A stretch of 64,000 nucleotides of DNA from Paramecium pentaurelia (Eukaryota; Ciliophora; Oligohymenophorea; Peniculida; Parameciidae), in assembly GCA_905183005.1 (NCBI GenBank), contig CAJJDO010000024.1, positions 497,083 to 561,082 on the forward strand. Direction: 5' to 3'. Below the pieces are notes generated by a model. It had not been told where the DNA came from and did no database searches. It saw only the letters and a program-made list of their open reading frames with translations. Positions 1 to 13,577 of this stretch are shown piece after piece (within the stretch, counting starts at the first letter, position 1; every line of letters begins with the position of its first letter). The position numbers were made by a program, and so were the translations under genes.

Positions 1-276
1 ATTATTTTTAAATAGTGATTGCCATCTAAGTTCTCAAAAATTCCTATTTCTTTTGATATTATAATTCTTTATTATCCTTAACCTAATTTTTATATGTTTA
101 AGTCTAATATAGATAGAAATGTAAACTTTAACGGAATGATTTGATGCTTGAGATGGTTATGACATCATTGACATTCCATTTTTATTACTTTCAGTTTTTT
201 TTGTTATATCAATTTCATATAATAATTCTTGCTTATCTTTTTAGCATTAACCACAATTTGAACAGTTAGATCCCAT
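1..276 (-). CDS. Partial hypothetical protein with N-myristoylation-type start (C-terminus cut by window edge)
   Basis: The reading begins at the ATG at 276-274 with MGSNCSNCGQC, then runs in an E/K/Q-rich hydrophilic frame. A likely 23-nt intron (GTTTAC..ATTAG) removes an in-frame TGA and leaves the frame open to base 1. Glycine at position 2 with serine at 6 is the classical N-myristoylation context, and the cysteines at 5, 8 and 11 could be palmitoylated. Attachment to the inner face of a membrane or cilium is therefore an inference from sequence. The cysteines could instead bind a metal as CxxC. No family is recognised. The start lies 56 bp from the stop of the next minus-strand gene upstream (333). 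Confidence 0.5.
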
Positions 277-332
277 ATTTATTATTAAAGTGTTTAATTG
301 AATTTAATGAAATTGTAATATAAAATATAATA

Positions 333-2375
333 TCAACTCTTATATGGAATTTTAGGTGGTATTTAAGCTGCTTATTCATCATGGTCATCATTTTAATAAG
401 AATTACAATCAATATCATTATCATTTTAATTAAATTAAACATTATCTCCTTTACTACTTATAGGGGATAATATTTCAATTTAATGTTATTCCAATAAATT
501 TAAATTTGAATGAATATTTCTATTGCTTTAAATTAAAAATTCATCTTAATTTTTGTTGATTTTTTCAAAAATTGATATCATATCTTCACCAACAAGATCT
601 AAGATATTTTTATCTGTTTCACTAAGCTTTTTCTTTTAATGTAATTTCATGTATGCATAAAAAGCAGATTCAATTTTAGAAAGATCAGATTTTTCTTCTT
701 AAAGTATAAATTAAAATTCTAGTTTTTCTTCTAATGCATTAAGTTTTTACTCAAAGTCTTTTGAAAACATATCAGATGGAATTAATGGTTTAGGAATATA
801 ATTAAATAATTCTAATTATTCTTTATTTAAGAGTACATATTTCAATTTATCAATTTCTTGCATTTTATTTAATATATTTACAACATCTAATTTATTAAAT
901 ATTTTTTCAATTGAATATTTGATTTATTGTTAAAATGATTTCTTAATTCCCAAATTCATACAAAATAAATCACATATACCAATTTCCAATTATTTTTTTT
1001 TCTATTTTAAATATTTTTTTAATTCTAATCTATTTTCTACTTAATTTAAATTCTTTTTAGATTTCTTTTAAGAATTTCCCAATTTATTTTTGTCTTCCTT
1101 AATGAAATCATTCTAATTTTGATTTTCATTAAAATTATTGATTGAACGTGATACAGATGGAGATTCATTATTATTCAAATTATTTTCAAAATTGAATATA
1201 CGATTGGCCATTTATAAATTCATCAATGTTGCAACAACAGGACTGACTAATGTGCTAATAGTAAGAGCAACCAATTACCATAGTCCTCCAACATTACCTA
1301 ATATATTTTAAAGTTTAATGTAAGATCTCTTATAATTTCCAACTCTTTATTCCATAAAAATGAGATTCTCTATGTAAGATACTTGATTATATGAAGATTA
1401 GAAATCTTTTTAAGTAGATTATAGTAGGGCTAATTCTGTTTTTATGTCTGATCTAATTAATCCTACATCTGTCTTTGTCTCAATCATTTTAAAATTTGAC
1501 TAAATTTATTTAGATTGACTTGATGAAAATGAAGAAAATTAAACTGTAATAATCTCCTCATATGGTCGACCTGGATTATCTAATTTCAATAAAGTATCTC
1601 CCAAATATATAGCATAATATCCTGCTTTTAGTGCAGTTTAAATTTCTTCAGGAGGACTACATCCATTATAAGTAGATGAATTTCTGCAAGGCATCATTAA
1701 TACTTGTAAAAATTGAAAAGTATCAGCATTTGAATATCCTTATATTTACTTATATAGAATTAATTTATTACAGGTGGGTTTTCTTCACTCACAGTGGAAT
1801 TGATACAAAACAAATTTTTTAAAAGAAACTTTGAGAAGAATTGCTTTTAGTAATCCATTGGAAAATGTTTATCTAGATTACAACTTTCTAAAGGTACATT
1901 GCGGCATCTAATATATATTAATAATTTACTATAATGAGACATCTTAAGCTTGCTTTGTTTCATTGAAAAAACGAGTTCGATTACAAGCTGTTAAAACTAC
2001 ATCAAAATGTTTCTTAAAGGTTGACAATGATAATAATGAAGTATCTGTTATACTAATTACAAATGTGAAATTTTTTGGATCTAAAGTAAATGCCTAAAAT
2101 TTAATTTATTCAATTACAGGCATGCTAATTGGTTGAGTTTCTGAAATGATTATGTTTGGAGTTCCATGATTAAGCAAATCTTATATCTAATAATACATAT
2201 ATAATCCACAAACAATCATTAAGATAATTGTTAGAATGTGCCCCAAGACTGTATTAAATTTTTATCTTTTCAAAATTCGAAAAAATGGAGGTTGCCCAAA
2301 AAAATCTAAAGAATTGACAAGGTTAAGAAAGCACCCTTTGATTTCATTTCTTGATCTCTTTTAAAATTTAAGCAT
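333..2375 (-). CDS. Two-pass transmembrane protein, ciliate-type, 665 aa
   Basis: With TAA/TAG as Gln and two introns removed (22 nt GTAAATT..ATTAG near 1900-1925; 23 nt GTAATAA..TAAG near 1750-1775) the frame gives 665 residues ending at TGA 335-333. A short cytosolic N-terminus (GCFLNLVNSLDFFGQPPFF) precedes one membrane segment at about residues 45-65 (ILTIILMIVCGLYMYY). A roughly 280-residue probably extracellular region with several Cys follows. A second membrane segment lies near residues 345-365 (ALTISTLVSPVVATLMNL). The rest is a long hydrophilic, Lys/Glu/Asn-rich tail with coiled-coil character. The layout resembles the large families of uncharacterised ciliate membrane proteins. The function is unknown. 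The start was chosen as the first in-frame ATG after an upstream frame break. Confidence 0.75.
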
Positions 2376-2486
2376 CAATTTTAATTTATTTATCTAATAC
2401 CATTTTTACTTTTTGCTTAAATTGCATATCTTAAATTTTAAAATATATGTAATAAATAACATAGAGAAAATGATTTATTAACATTT

Positions 2487-3080
2487 TCATAATATAAATG
2501 TAATAATAATTTCTAAAATTATAGTAGAAGTGCTTTTTAATTCAACAGCTACATTCAACTCACTCAAATCAATCAATTTGAATTATTACAATTCCATTCT
2601 TTTTTTTATGATAGAAAAACCTTCAATATTTATCAATCCACCAAGAATTGATTAAACATGTATTTCTTGGCACTAGTCATTATTTATTAAATCCATTATA
2701 AAAGACAACAAAATGTATTCTATATTTTCATCATTCTTAAATTCTGTTAATGCATTATTCATAACACATAAGTCTTAGTTAATATTTAATCTTCTGATCT
2801 CTTTTAGCATGAAGTTTACTTTTCTTTCAAATACCCTATATTTATCATATATATTGTATATCTTAATAAAAGCAAGTTGATGAAAGTGTTCTAGATTTTC
2901 AAACATTCTTAAAAATGAGATATATATTTCATTAATACATGGTCTAACATCTTGAAATCTAAGTTGATATTGTCTAATTACTTGTATTGCATTTATTAAT
3001 CCTTTTAAATTAGGATTTCTTTGATAATTGCTATACTGATAAAAATTAACTTCACTTAGGCTAATTAATTTCACCTACAT
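2487..3080 (-). CDS. Hypothetical protein, 197 aa, intronless
   Basis: The open frame runs from ATG 3080-3078 to TGA 2489-2487 with several in-frame TAA/TAG Gln codons and no intron. The composition is helical and leucine/isoleucine-rich (for example GLINAIQVIRQYQLRFQDV and ALTEFKNDENIEYILLSFI), as in alpha-solenoid or helical-bundle proteins, and it ends in a hydrophobic stretch (TIILEIIITFIL). No signal peptide or motif is recognised. It lies 111 bp from the start of the preceding membrane-protein gene and on the same strand. Its length and Asp/Glu/Lys content argue for a real gene. It could be a fragment of a longer helical-repeat protein. Confidence 0.55.
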
Positions 3081-3413
3081 GTTTATATATATATATAACT
3101 TATGTGGCTCATCTTTATTAATTATTTAAGTATAGTCAATAAATTGCTCTTAATATTAAGCTATATGATTTTAGTTTAGAATTAAAAATTAGTATATTTT
3201 ATTAGTATTTATTTTCTCCTTCAGTCTGACCCTAATATTAGTTTATCATATAGATAACTAATAGGGATAATAATATTGGGTTCATAAAGTAATTTTTAAT
3301 TGTAAAATCAATTGATTACTTATACTATACTATACAATACTATACTATATTAATTAATCTCTTAAATCATAAAAGAAATATATAATATATAACTAATTCA
3401 TATTTTATATAAA
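3081..3413. other. AT-rich spacer with TATAC/TATAA-type short tandem repeat
   Basis: There is no protein-like frame. A short degenerate tandem repeat of the unit TATAC occupies about 3321-3350. The spacer separates two minus-strand genes, so it must hold the 3' end of the cysteine-rich gene's upstream neighbour and the terminator of 3414-9084's own transcript. Confidence 0.5.
3321..3350. repeat. Short tandem repeat, unit TATAC
   Basis: About six degenerate copies of a five-base unit are visible in the spacer. This is simple sequence with no evidence of function. Confidence 0.6.
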
Positions 3414-4591
3414 TCAAAATTGAATGTCATTAATTGAAATATTATTTTTACCTCTTTTTTTAATCTTTTATCTTTATAACTACATCCTTTTATTTAATTT
3501 CTAATTTTATGTTTTAGGTACTTGATTATATTTATTTATTGAAAACTATTCATATTAATTGATTGATTCATTATCACTAATTGTATAAGGTTCAGGTTAT
3601 GTTGGTCTTTTGGCAAGAGATGTAAAATTTTTATCAGTTGTTGAGAACATTTAAGATCTTTCAACTTAAGTGACTGAATGTTGATTATCTTCATTATTGT
3701 ATCTTTAATTAAGATTATTGAATTCAGATGGAGATAATTAATTAAGAGCCCAATCTTCATCATCATCTAAATCATCTCTTGATTATTTAAATGAATCTGA
3801 TTAAGCTGGATTTTTTTAAATATCCCCTTTAAAAGGGTTTTAAGGTTCTTCAATTTATTTTTCTTTTTTTAATTAAGATATTGGTTGTATACTTACAAAT
3901 CCAGAAGTTGGAACATCCCAATCATCTTCAACATCATTGTTTTCATCTTAAATAATTTCTTTTTGTAATTATTTTTAATATTTTTAATCATTACCATATT
4001 CATGATTTTCTTCATCTTCTATATTCCATCCAACATCATCATCATCTTAATCTACTAAAATTACATTATTTAATTTAGATTAAAGTATTTCCTATTCTTT
4101 AAGTTCTTATAATCTTTATTCTTCTAATAATTATTTAATTTCATCTTCTTTTTTTTTTAATTCTAATTCATCTTATATTTTTTTCTATTCTTCTTAAATT
4201 CTTCTATTTTCTTCTTCTTATCTCAGTTACTCATCCTATTATTATTCTTCAATTTTCTTTAAATCAGCTATTCTCCTTTCTTCTTCTTTTAATTTTTCTA
4301 ATCTTTAAGCTTCTTACTATTTCAAAATTAATAATTCATATTATTTTTATTATTCTTCTAATTATTTTTCTCTTCTAATTCTTTCTAATTCTTATTATTT
4401 GATTTCTTCTTCTATTTTTTTAAGTTCTTCCAATTTTTCTAATTCTAATTTCTTTAATTCTTCTTATCTTAATTATTCTTCAATTCTCTTTTATTCCTAA
4501 ATTTAATTCTATTCTTCTAATTATCTTTATAATTATTATGCTTTTTCAAGTTCTATTTTTAATTATTCTTCTAATATTTTCTATTATTATA

Positions 4592-4626
<35 letters not shown>

Positions 4627-7600
4627 TATATTTATTTCTATTTCATATCTTAAATTTCTCTTTATGATTCTCCTATTGATAAAGGTTCAGAAACATCATT
4701 ACTATGTATTTATATAATCATCTCTTCTTGAGATCTATTAAAAATTTCTTTTTTTGGATTCTAAATTTCTTATTTAAATATCATTTTTGAATTCTTTTGT
4801 ACTATTTATTGATAAGGCTATTTATAAGAACTAGAATCCTTATATTCAATAGATTCGTCAATTTTAGGGATAGATGGTTCCTAATATTATTCATTTTTTT
4901 GATTAAGCTTTTAATCATTTATTGAATCTTCAAAAGAGAATCTTTTCTTTGATCTTTGACTTTAAAAAAAATCAGGAATTACTTAAAGTGAATGTGTTGC
5001 AGATGCATAATTTTTTTCTTCAAAAAAGTCTTCTTCTTTTTGAGTTTCACATATCAAACAAATAGCAAAAATAATAGTTACAATAAAAGAATCAATACTA
5101 CTAATAAATAATTACTCTCTTATTTAATCTCTATAAGCAAGAAGTACACTAGCTACTAAAGCTGGAATACAACAAAACTAAAATGAATATATATAATAAT
5201 GTTACAAATGCACAAAGTCCATTAATAATATTCATACCAACCATATTTTCAACATCTGATAATTTGCATTTTAAGAATCTAAATCCAAAATATCTAGAAA
5301 AATAAAATCTTGTCATAGAGAAACTCAGAATTGACAATACATTTAAAAAGATATAAGCACATGAATTAGATTTCCTTGCTGTATACCATTAATTAAAAGC
5401 AATATCACCTTTAGTACTATGTTTAATAATACATAGATTAATTAGATTCAATATGATATGAACTCCAATTGCACTCAATAATAGATATACTTCTATTTTT
5501 TCAAAAATGTAATCCAATTATAAAATAATTAATACTGCCCATGATCCAATAATTATTAAACCCAATAAACCAACTGCTGATCCTGGAATAAATGTCTATA
5601 TATTTTATAATATTTTACCTCAGATTTTTACATCTTAGCAACTACAACACTCAAGATCATAATTAAAGAGACTATTGTAAATGGTACAGGTATATATTTA
5701 TTCTCTTACAAATTAGATATTAATTGTTCTTCTGAAACAGTCACTTTTTCACATTTTCCTATATTATTCAACTGATTTATAATAAATATTATAATTTACA
5801 TCTTAATATCCACTAGGACATGAAGTTACACAAGTCTAATCTAGATATTTGTAATTCTCAATGCAAGTTAGACATCCTTTTTCATCACAAGTAGTACATT
5901 CATTTTTACATTTGATACATACAAATTCTTTTATATAATAATTAATTAAGCAAGTTGAAACACATAAGTTATTAGACATATATGGTGAACTAATTGGACA
6001 TGTTTTACATTCTAGACCATCAATACAAGTAGCACAAGATGATTAACATTATAAACACTATTAATCTTAAGAGTAATATTTATTAGGACAATTTTAATAA
6101 CATTTACCTGTTAAATGTTATTAATTATCTGGACATTAAGTACATACTATATTTGATGAACATTATAAACAAGTTGTGTCACAAGGATAACATACAAAAT
6201 TTTATGAATAATATTTATCAGGACATTTATCTATACATTATTTTGATAACAAATATTTATTTGTTGGACATGAAGTACATTCAGTTTCTGAAATGCAATT
6301 TCCACATATATCTGAACATTTACTTAAAAAAGTGCCTGATAAATAATAACCATTTGGTATTGATGAAATACAACTATTATTGAAAAAGTAATATCCTGTC
6401 AAACAATCAATACAGATAGTACTACTAGAACAATTATTGCATGGATCAGAACATTAAGTACATTCAATTCCATCTTTGTAATATCTATTACCACAATCAC
6501 TTACACAACTTAATGATGTCTTTTTATAATAATAATTAGTAACACAAGTAAGGCATACATTTGGACCAGTATCACATGTTTTACAAGGTGATGTACATGC
6601 AATACAAGAAAATCCAATTTAAAATATTCCTGTTGGACATTAAGAAACACATTTATTTTAATAAAGTAAATTATTGGTAACTCCACATGATGTACATTTA
6701 GTACTTTAATCAATACAAGTATTGCAATTCTCATTACAATTTGTACATATACCATTGAAATCAAATTATTTCTCAGTACATTTCTTAACACATTTTCCAT
6801 TCTTAATTTCATAAATTGTATCATCAATACAACTTTGACATAATATATTACTAGTACATTCTAAACAAGTATCTGGACAACTTTTACAATTATTAGTAGA
6901 ATCACTATAATACTTTTATCCACAAGCACTTATACATTTACTATTTAATAAATAAATATTAGTTGTTATTGATATATCAGTATAACAAGATAAACAATTA
7001 CTTAAATTATCACATTCTTTACAAAATAATGAAGGAGTAGGAATACAATTTAATTTAAATTATAATAATGAATCTGAAATTTTTGATTAATCTATTATAC
7101 TTGTATCTCTTTGTGTTCTTATTTTAAAATAATAATTAGTAGAATCACTTTTTGGATTCCTAATTAAACTATTTAATCTAAATTATATATTTTTTTAAGA
7201 AACATCATTTTTTACTTTTATTTTAATTTCCTAATTATTAACTAAACATGAATCAACTGAAAATCCTGAAACATTATCAACTGCTGTTAAACAATCTGTT
7301 TTTTCAGCAGAGAATTTTTCTGGCATAGTTACAACAATTGTAGATCCAGCAGGTGGTTAATTAAATAATATAATGCTAAATTTATATGTATCTACAACTC
7401 CTAATTATTTTTTCTCATAATCCATAGATGAAATAGTAATCTCATTTGGAATAGCACTTGGAATTGTAACACTACTGCCTTAATTTGTATTTGAAATCTT
7501 AAAAATGTCTTTAATAGTTTCTGCTGTAATTGTACCTATAATATCTGAATTTACTATATTAAATATTTTTGTAACATAATTTTAATTACTATTTATATCT

Positions 7601-9084
7601 TCTGTAAATTCTATTGTTATCGTATATGCTGATTAAATAACTTATAAATTTGTAGAAGTATAAGGAATTAAATTAGAAAATTCAACTTTATCCACCTTAT
7701 TTAATAAATATCCTAATAGAGTAAAAGTTATTCTAGTCCCTTTAGGCTAAAAAGTATCAAATTTTGTTTCAAAAGTATATGTTGATTGAGCACCATTCTC
7801 ATCTACTGATCTACTAAAAGTTGTTAAAGTAATTCCACTTTATTGTGTCATTGTTAAACTTCCAAAATCTATCATCTTATCATATTCTATAGAATCTTTA
7901 ATTATTTTAAATGAGAATCCAGTTACAGGTTTGAATGTATATGGAGTTTTTATTGAGTTAATTATTAAAATTAATGATGTTCCACTAGGTATTGATGTAG
8001 ATGTAGTTATAGTTACTGTAATTATTTTATTAGAAATTATACTTTATTCATATTTACATTCTGTTACACTTGCAAAATTTAAAGAACAAGATTTAGATGA
8101 TGTATCCCATTCAATATCATTAGGTAATGTTAATTCAATATTAGAATCAGTGAATATCTCATTTAAATTAGTAAATGTATATTTTATAAATACACCACTT
8201 TAACCAACCTTATAAGATCCACTATCAACTATTAAATCTGTAAGTATTCCATCATTGAACCCAGTTACTGTTAAGGAATTAACATTTGAGTCAACTTAAA
8301 CATTATCAATTTATGTTTTAAAATTATCGAAAACAACACTTTTAATTGGATCCAAAGGGTTTGTTAATTTTAGAGATATTGTTTATATTTTTGTCGTATC
8401 TAATTTAATTATTGTTATTAATTCTTTTGATTCATCATAAGAACATTTAATACTAATTGATGGATTTCCTGAACATTCAATAATAGGGTCAGCTTTTAAA
8501 CTTGAAGGTTTTGTAAAAGTTAAGGATTAGGTTTTACCTTCTGATAATGAATTTTCAAAAATAAGTTTGAAGATATAAAACTATTTCTAATTGAAAATCC
8601 TATTTGATAGACTAATTGAATCAATCGTTATTTTTCCACCTATTATTGTAAAGGTTTTTATATCACTCAAGTCAATTATGTCATCTGTAGAGCCTACAAA
8701 ACTGTATGCTTTACAAGTATGTTCCACAATTGATGCACCAGTAGTAGCTTAAAATATTATAAATGGGGTAACTAAATAATTTGTATCGACATTAAATTGA
8801 AGGTACTACAATCCATTTGCAGAAGGATTTGTAAATTATTCTGAAGAAGATCCATATTTCATTGATTTAAATCCCTATACTTCTATTTTAAAATAATCAG
8901 TGCTTGGATCATGACTAGATGCAAAATCAAAATCAAATTTGATTTAATATTCTGTGTTCAATTTAAGAGTTGTTACTTCAATTACGCTGTTTATTTGGAA
9001 TGCCTTAAAAAAAGTATTAGCTTTGATAGTACCAGAATACCCTAAATGAAGGAGTATGTACAAAATCAAATATATATTAAACAT
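3414..9084 (-). CDS. Large cysteine-rich multi-pass surface protein, 1,863 aa
   Basis: A signal peptide (MFNIYLILYILLHLGYS) is followed by about 640 residues of Thr/Ser/Val-rich beta-type repeats. Residues 670-1100 form a cysteine-rich block with many CxxC and CxxCxxC units spaced like furin-like or growth-factor-receptor repeats (for example GYYLSGTFLSKCSDICGNC). About six hydrophobic segments then lie at residues 1110-1340. The tail is long and cytosolic: it has a Glu/Gln coiled coil at about 1460-1680, including a poly-Gln run written in TAA codons. Three introns (28, 23 and 28 nt) remove in-frame stops and leave exactly 1,864 codons. The architecture suggests a plasma-membrane sensor or adhesion protein, but this is inference. 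The start is the first ATG and opens the signal peptide. Confidence 0.82.
4582..4626 (-). repeat. TAA trinucleotide repeat encoding poly-glutamine
   Basis: About ten uninterrupted TAA codons on the minus strand, followed by a few more, encode Gln within the coiled-coil tail of the cysteine-rich protein. In the standard code this would be a run of stops. Confidence 0.85.
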
Positions 9085-10191
9085 AATAAAATATAAAAAA
9101 GTATATCTATTAAAGAGTATTTAAACTATTCCTTTAATTTATAATAGTTAAAAAAGAAAATGATAATCCTTTTAGGTTGCACTGATTATAAATTTGATAA
9201 TTTCCATTAAATAGATATTTAACAAATTATTATAAGTATATTTAAATTGTATGGTAAATCCTGAATCTAATAAATTGGAACTTATCTAAAGAGAAATATT
9301 GTTTTATAGTTTATATTTTTAATTTTGATATGATTGATTATATGATTTAAAAGACCATAAAATAACTATAAAAATCTAAAAATATCAACTTCAAATAGTT
9401 ACTTAGAAATTTGATAGACCATAAGCAGATGAAGTATTAATTATTTTTAAATTATCTAAAGATCAAAAATTTATTATAAATAAAAATTATAAATAGAAAA
9501 ATAAATTCTTAAGTAGATTTAATACTAATTCAGTTTATATAAACTTCATACAATAAATTTTCTGAAGAAATTATTATTGTTATCTTTATTTTAATTAAAA
9601 TTAAATTTAATATCTTAATAATCAAATGAGATCATTATTAGATAGTAATCTCTTTTAAAAGAACTAAATGTAATCCTATTTTATGTATCAAAAATAAGTT
9701 TTTAATTCTTGAACAACCATATTAAAAAAATAAAAATAATTTGAATAATAACTCATGCTCATGCGGTTAAAAGAATTAAAATTATTTATTCAAATAGATT
9801 ATTAAAGATATCATCAATAAATATTAAACAAAAATTGAAAATTATAAATATTTGCATTTAAGAATTATTGATTAAATCTTAAGGATTTGAATTAGGATCT
9901 ATATGTATTCTTTAAATATTAGATTAAAGTTTCTATCAAAATAATTCTTTTTCATTGATTTTAGGATATAAATATATTGATAAGTAGGAATTATTATTTT
10001 AATCAAATGCGAAATAATTTATATATAAAAACAACCAATTTTAAGTTCTTTTTTGATGAAGAGACTTATAAATTAGAATTTGATAGGGGCTTTGATATTT
10101 TATTTTTTTTAAGCCTGTCACATTTTCGAGAATTATAAACTTTATTAAATTATAATTGTTGATTAAATATTTTTTGTGATTAAAAATAGCA
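9085..10191. other. Spacer of 1.1 kb between divergent genes; nothing convincing
   Basis: The region separates the divergent starts at 9084 (minus) and 10192 (plus). A plus-strand frame open from about 9270 to 9630 is Ile/Lys/Asn-rich and looks like AT-rich noise. No intron pattern, tRNA or conserved motif was found. Promoters for both neighbours should lie here, but no element is identifiable. Confidence 0.45.
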
Positions 10192-12245
10192 ATGTCTTAT
10201 AACTTCAAAACTATACGTCCTGTTATGCCTGCTAAAGACATGATAAATGTGATTTTATCAAAGACACAAAGAAAAACACCTACAGTAGTCCATCCTGGAT
10301 ATGATATATCTAGAATTAGAGGATTTTATATGAGAAAAGTAAAATTTACATAAGAAACCATTCATGAGAAGATAGATACCATTTTACAAGACTTTCCAAA
10401 AGTATTTGATATTATTATATAATATAGTTAGATGATATTCATCCATTTTATGCAGATTTGATTAATGTATTGTATGACAAAGATCATTATAAATTGGCAT
10501 TGGGACATGTACATGCTTGTAGAAATGTGATTGATAATATTGCTAAAGATTATTGTAGATTGTTAAAATATGGTGATTCCTTGTACAGATGCAAAATGTT
10601 AAAGAGAGCAGCATTAGGTCGTATGTGTACCACACTTAAAAAATTGACCAGTTCTCTTAATTATTTAGATGAAGTTAGAAAACACTTATCTAGAATGCCA
10701 GCTATTAATCCATTTGAAAGAACTCTCTTAGTAACTGGATTCCCTAATGTTGGAAAGAGTAGTTTTGTAAATAATATAACAAATGCTAATTTGGATGTTC
10801 AACCCTATCCATTTACAACTTAAAATCTTTATGTAGGACATACTGATTATAACTTTGTTCGTTGGTAAGTAATAGATACTCCAGGAGTCTTGGATCATTC
10901 ATTAAGTGAAAGAAACCCTATTGAAATGTAAGCAATAACAGCACTTGCACATTTAAAGGCCTGTATTATGTTTTTCTTGGATATCTCAGAAACATGCAGT
11001 TATTCTATTGATCAATAGATAGCATTATTCAAAGACTTAAAACCACTCTTCAAAAATAAACCATTATTATTAGTTATGACTAAAATAGATATTAAAAAAT
11101 TTGAATAATTAGATCCAATTGATTAATAAAAGTTATAAGATGTTATTCAATCTGAAAATGTGTTCTAGTATTAATTTAAAATCTATTATATAGTTCTTAA
11201 TTGAGTAATAAATCAGGTGAAGGAATAGCTTTAGTAAAAGAAAAAGCTTGTGGTTTATTAAATGAATGGAGATAGAATCTTAAACCTGAATAATTAACAG
11301 GTGGAAATCCAAATCTTTTAAGAGAAGAATCAATTCTTTAAGGTGTCTACATTGCTTAACCTAAAAGAGTTAATCAAAAAAGAATGCCAGTAATTCCTTA
11401 AGTAATGGGTAAATTAAATAGACCAACATTGAAAGATGTATAAGAATAAAATGGTGGTGCTGGTGTTTTCTCATTCCCATTATAAGGTATAATTATATAT
11501 TAATTAATTTAATAGAACATTTTTTATTAGAAAATCCAGATTGGAAATATGATGCTGTTCCTGAAATTATGGATGGTAAAAATATTGGAGATTTTGTTGA
11601 TGCTGATATTTTATAAAGATTAGAAGAATTAGAAAAGGAAGAAGAAATGATGGATTAAGCTGAAATTGAAGATCCAGAAGAAGATGAAAGAGAAGAGATG
11701 TTATTAAATACAAGAGATTAAATTAATAAAAAAAGAGAAATGATTAAAGAAGAACATCATATGAAAATGAAATAATAAGTTAAATTACATAGACCAAATT
11801 TGGAAGATGCAAAAGAAGATTTTGCTAAAAAAGGAATTGATACTACATTTTTAGAATAAAGAGCATAGAAATTTGCTGCAAAGAAAGTTTTATAAAAATA
11901 AAAAAGATAATAATAATCATCAGATGATAGTGATGATAATGATATGGATATTGAAGGTAATGATAGAAATCAAAGAAAAGGAAGAGATGCTTTATCTAGA
12001 AGTAGAAGTAGACTTAGAGAAATCTCAAGAAGTAGAAGTAGAGGTAATAAAAAAGTACTTACTGCTTAAGAATAAGTAATTTATCATATTTAATATTATA
12101 GGCTATGGAAAGAATGTCTAAAAAAATATAAAGAAGAAGAAGAAATGAAGCTAAAGCTGGTGATGGTGATACTAAAATAGATTGTAAAATGCCTAAGCAC
12201 TTATTTACTGGTAAAAGTGGTATTGGAAAATAATCAAGACGTTGA
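10192..12245 (+). CDS. NOG1: Nucleolar GTP-binding protein NOG1, 648 aa
   Basis: The TRAFAC GTPase NOG1 is required for 60S ribosomal subunit assembly in the nucleolus. The protein starts MSYNFKTIRPVMPAKDM, as in the family. G1 is GFPNVGKSS (about residue 173), G3 is DTPG (about 220) and G4 is TKID (about 287). The NOGCT region follows, with a basic/acidic tail rich in RSRSR, and the C-terminus ends GKSGIGKQSRR. Four introns (10402-10427, 11168-11193, 11487-11515, 12076-12101) restore frame to 649 codons, close to the roughly 635-650 residues of fungal and animal NOG1. The gene is convergent with the next, only 38 bp between stops. Identification is certain. Confidence 0.97.
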
Positions 12246-12283
12246 ATTATTTGTTGTTAATAATACAATATAATATTAATTAA

Positions 12284-12440
12284 TCAAATATAATCATCAT
12301 CTGAATTAAACCTATTACTAATTTGTCTTTTACTATCATTTCTTTATTTGATATTAATTTTACTTTATGATTTCATAATATTTCCTTTTGATTCATTAAA
12401 ATTCTCATTTAAAAAACTCCTTTATTTGTTTTATCCAATG

Positions 12441-12477
<37 letters not shown>

Positions 12478-13577
12478 TAATATTATAGTTTTTATTCAAA
12501 AAATCTTCAAATATCTCTGATTCTACTATGTTAAAATCTTCATTTCGCTTAGCTTAACTTTTACTCTAAATTCTTGTACTTATCATAGCATCTCTACTAG
12601 GTTCTTTTGTCTAAAGGTTCTCTTTTTAACATTAATTGCTCTTAGCGATTGAAATATCTTATTTAGAATTACTATTATCTCTTATTCTTTCTATTCCTTA
12701 AAGTTAAGTTGATGGTGATCTAGATCTTTAACTATATCCATTTTAAGATGAACAATGAGATAATCTTTAGTTTTTTTAAGGTGTAATACTCCTTTTAGAA
12801 GATCTATCACAAAATTTCATTGAATAATCCATCAATTACTTAACTTTTGCTATATCTTTAAACTTCTTATTGTATTCATCCATACACAAACTTACTAATT
12901 CATAACATTTAAGAGTAATTTAATTAATTTTTTATTCAACAGTTTAATTTTCTTCAATTATAAAATTATTTAAATCTGTTTTACATTATCCTACATATAT
13001 AAATTTAAGTTTTTATTCTTCAATCATCATTTATTCTTATTGTTTCAATTATCTAAATTAAGCTGTCATTTATTTTTCAATTGGATATACTGATGTTTGA
13101 TATACTGCAATTTTAGTTTTCAATTCATCTAATTTCTTAAACTACTCTTCTTAATCTTTCTTTCTTTAATTTATTTGCTTAACATAATCATTATATGATT
13201 ATTTTAGTACTTTACCCTCTTCTAATATAGGATTCATTAATTCTTTAATGGCCTAAGAAGTTCCTATAATTTATGAACCAATTATTTTGATCTATTTATA
13301 TTTAATTTAAAAATACCTATCCACTCATCTCCTTTAGTATATAATTTGTATTGATTTTCATCATATCTTTGATGGTTCTTTTTGATAGATCTTCAATTTT
13401 GTCACCATAGTCACAAGTGGCTTTACCAAAATCCTATAAATAATTTCATTTATGAACCTTCATTAATGTTTTATTGTGTTTTAAACACTCTGTCATTAAT
13501 TTTAAATTTGTTTGGAGTTACTCATATATGGATTGTATTTCATTATCACTTAAAATTCGACTTTTTTAATAGTTCAT
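12284..13577 (-). CDS. Coiled-coil protein with poly-Asn tract, 414 aa
   Basis: Two introns (24 nt starting GTTCAT, which carries an in-frame TGA, and 25 nt starting GTATTT) give 414 residues from ATG 13577-13575 to TGA 12286-12284. Residues 1-240 are strongly helical, with long heptad-like stretches (for example QFKKLDELKTKIAVYQTSV) of the kind seen in BAR-like or structural coiled-coil proteins. The C-terminal third is Ser/Arg-rich and disordered. It includes a run of nine Asn encoded by AAT repeats at about 12441-12476. No enzymatic motif is seen and the function is unknown. It is convergent with NOG1. Confidence 0.7.

Noticed and set aside
9270..9630. Plus-strand open frame in the spacer before NOG1
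   Set aside because: The length is only moderately unlikely with a single stop codon in AT-rich DNA, and the composition is that of noise.
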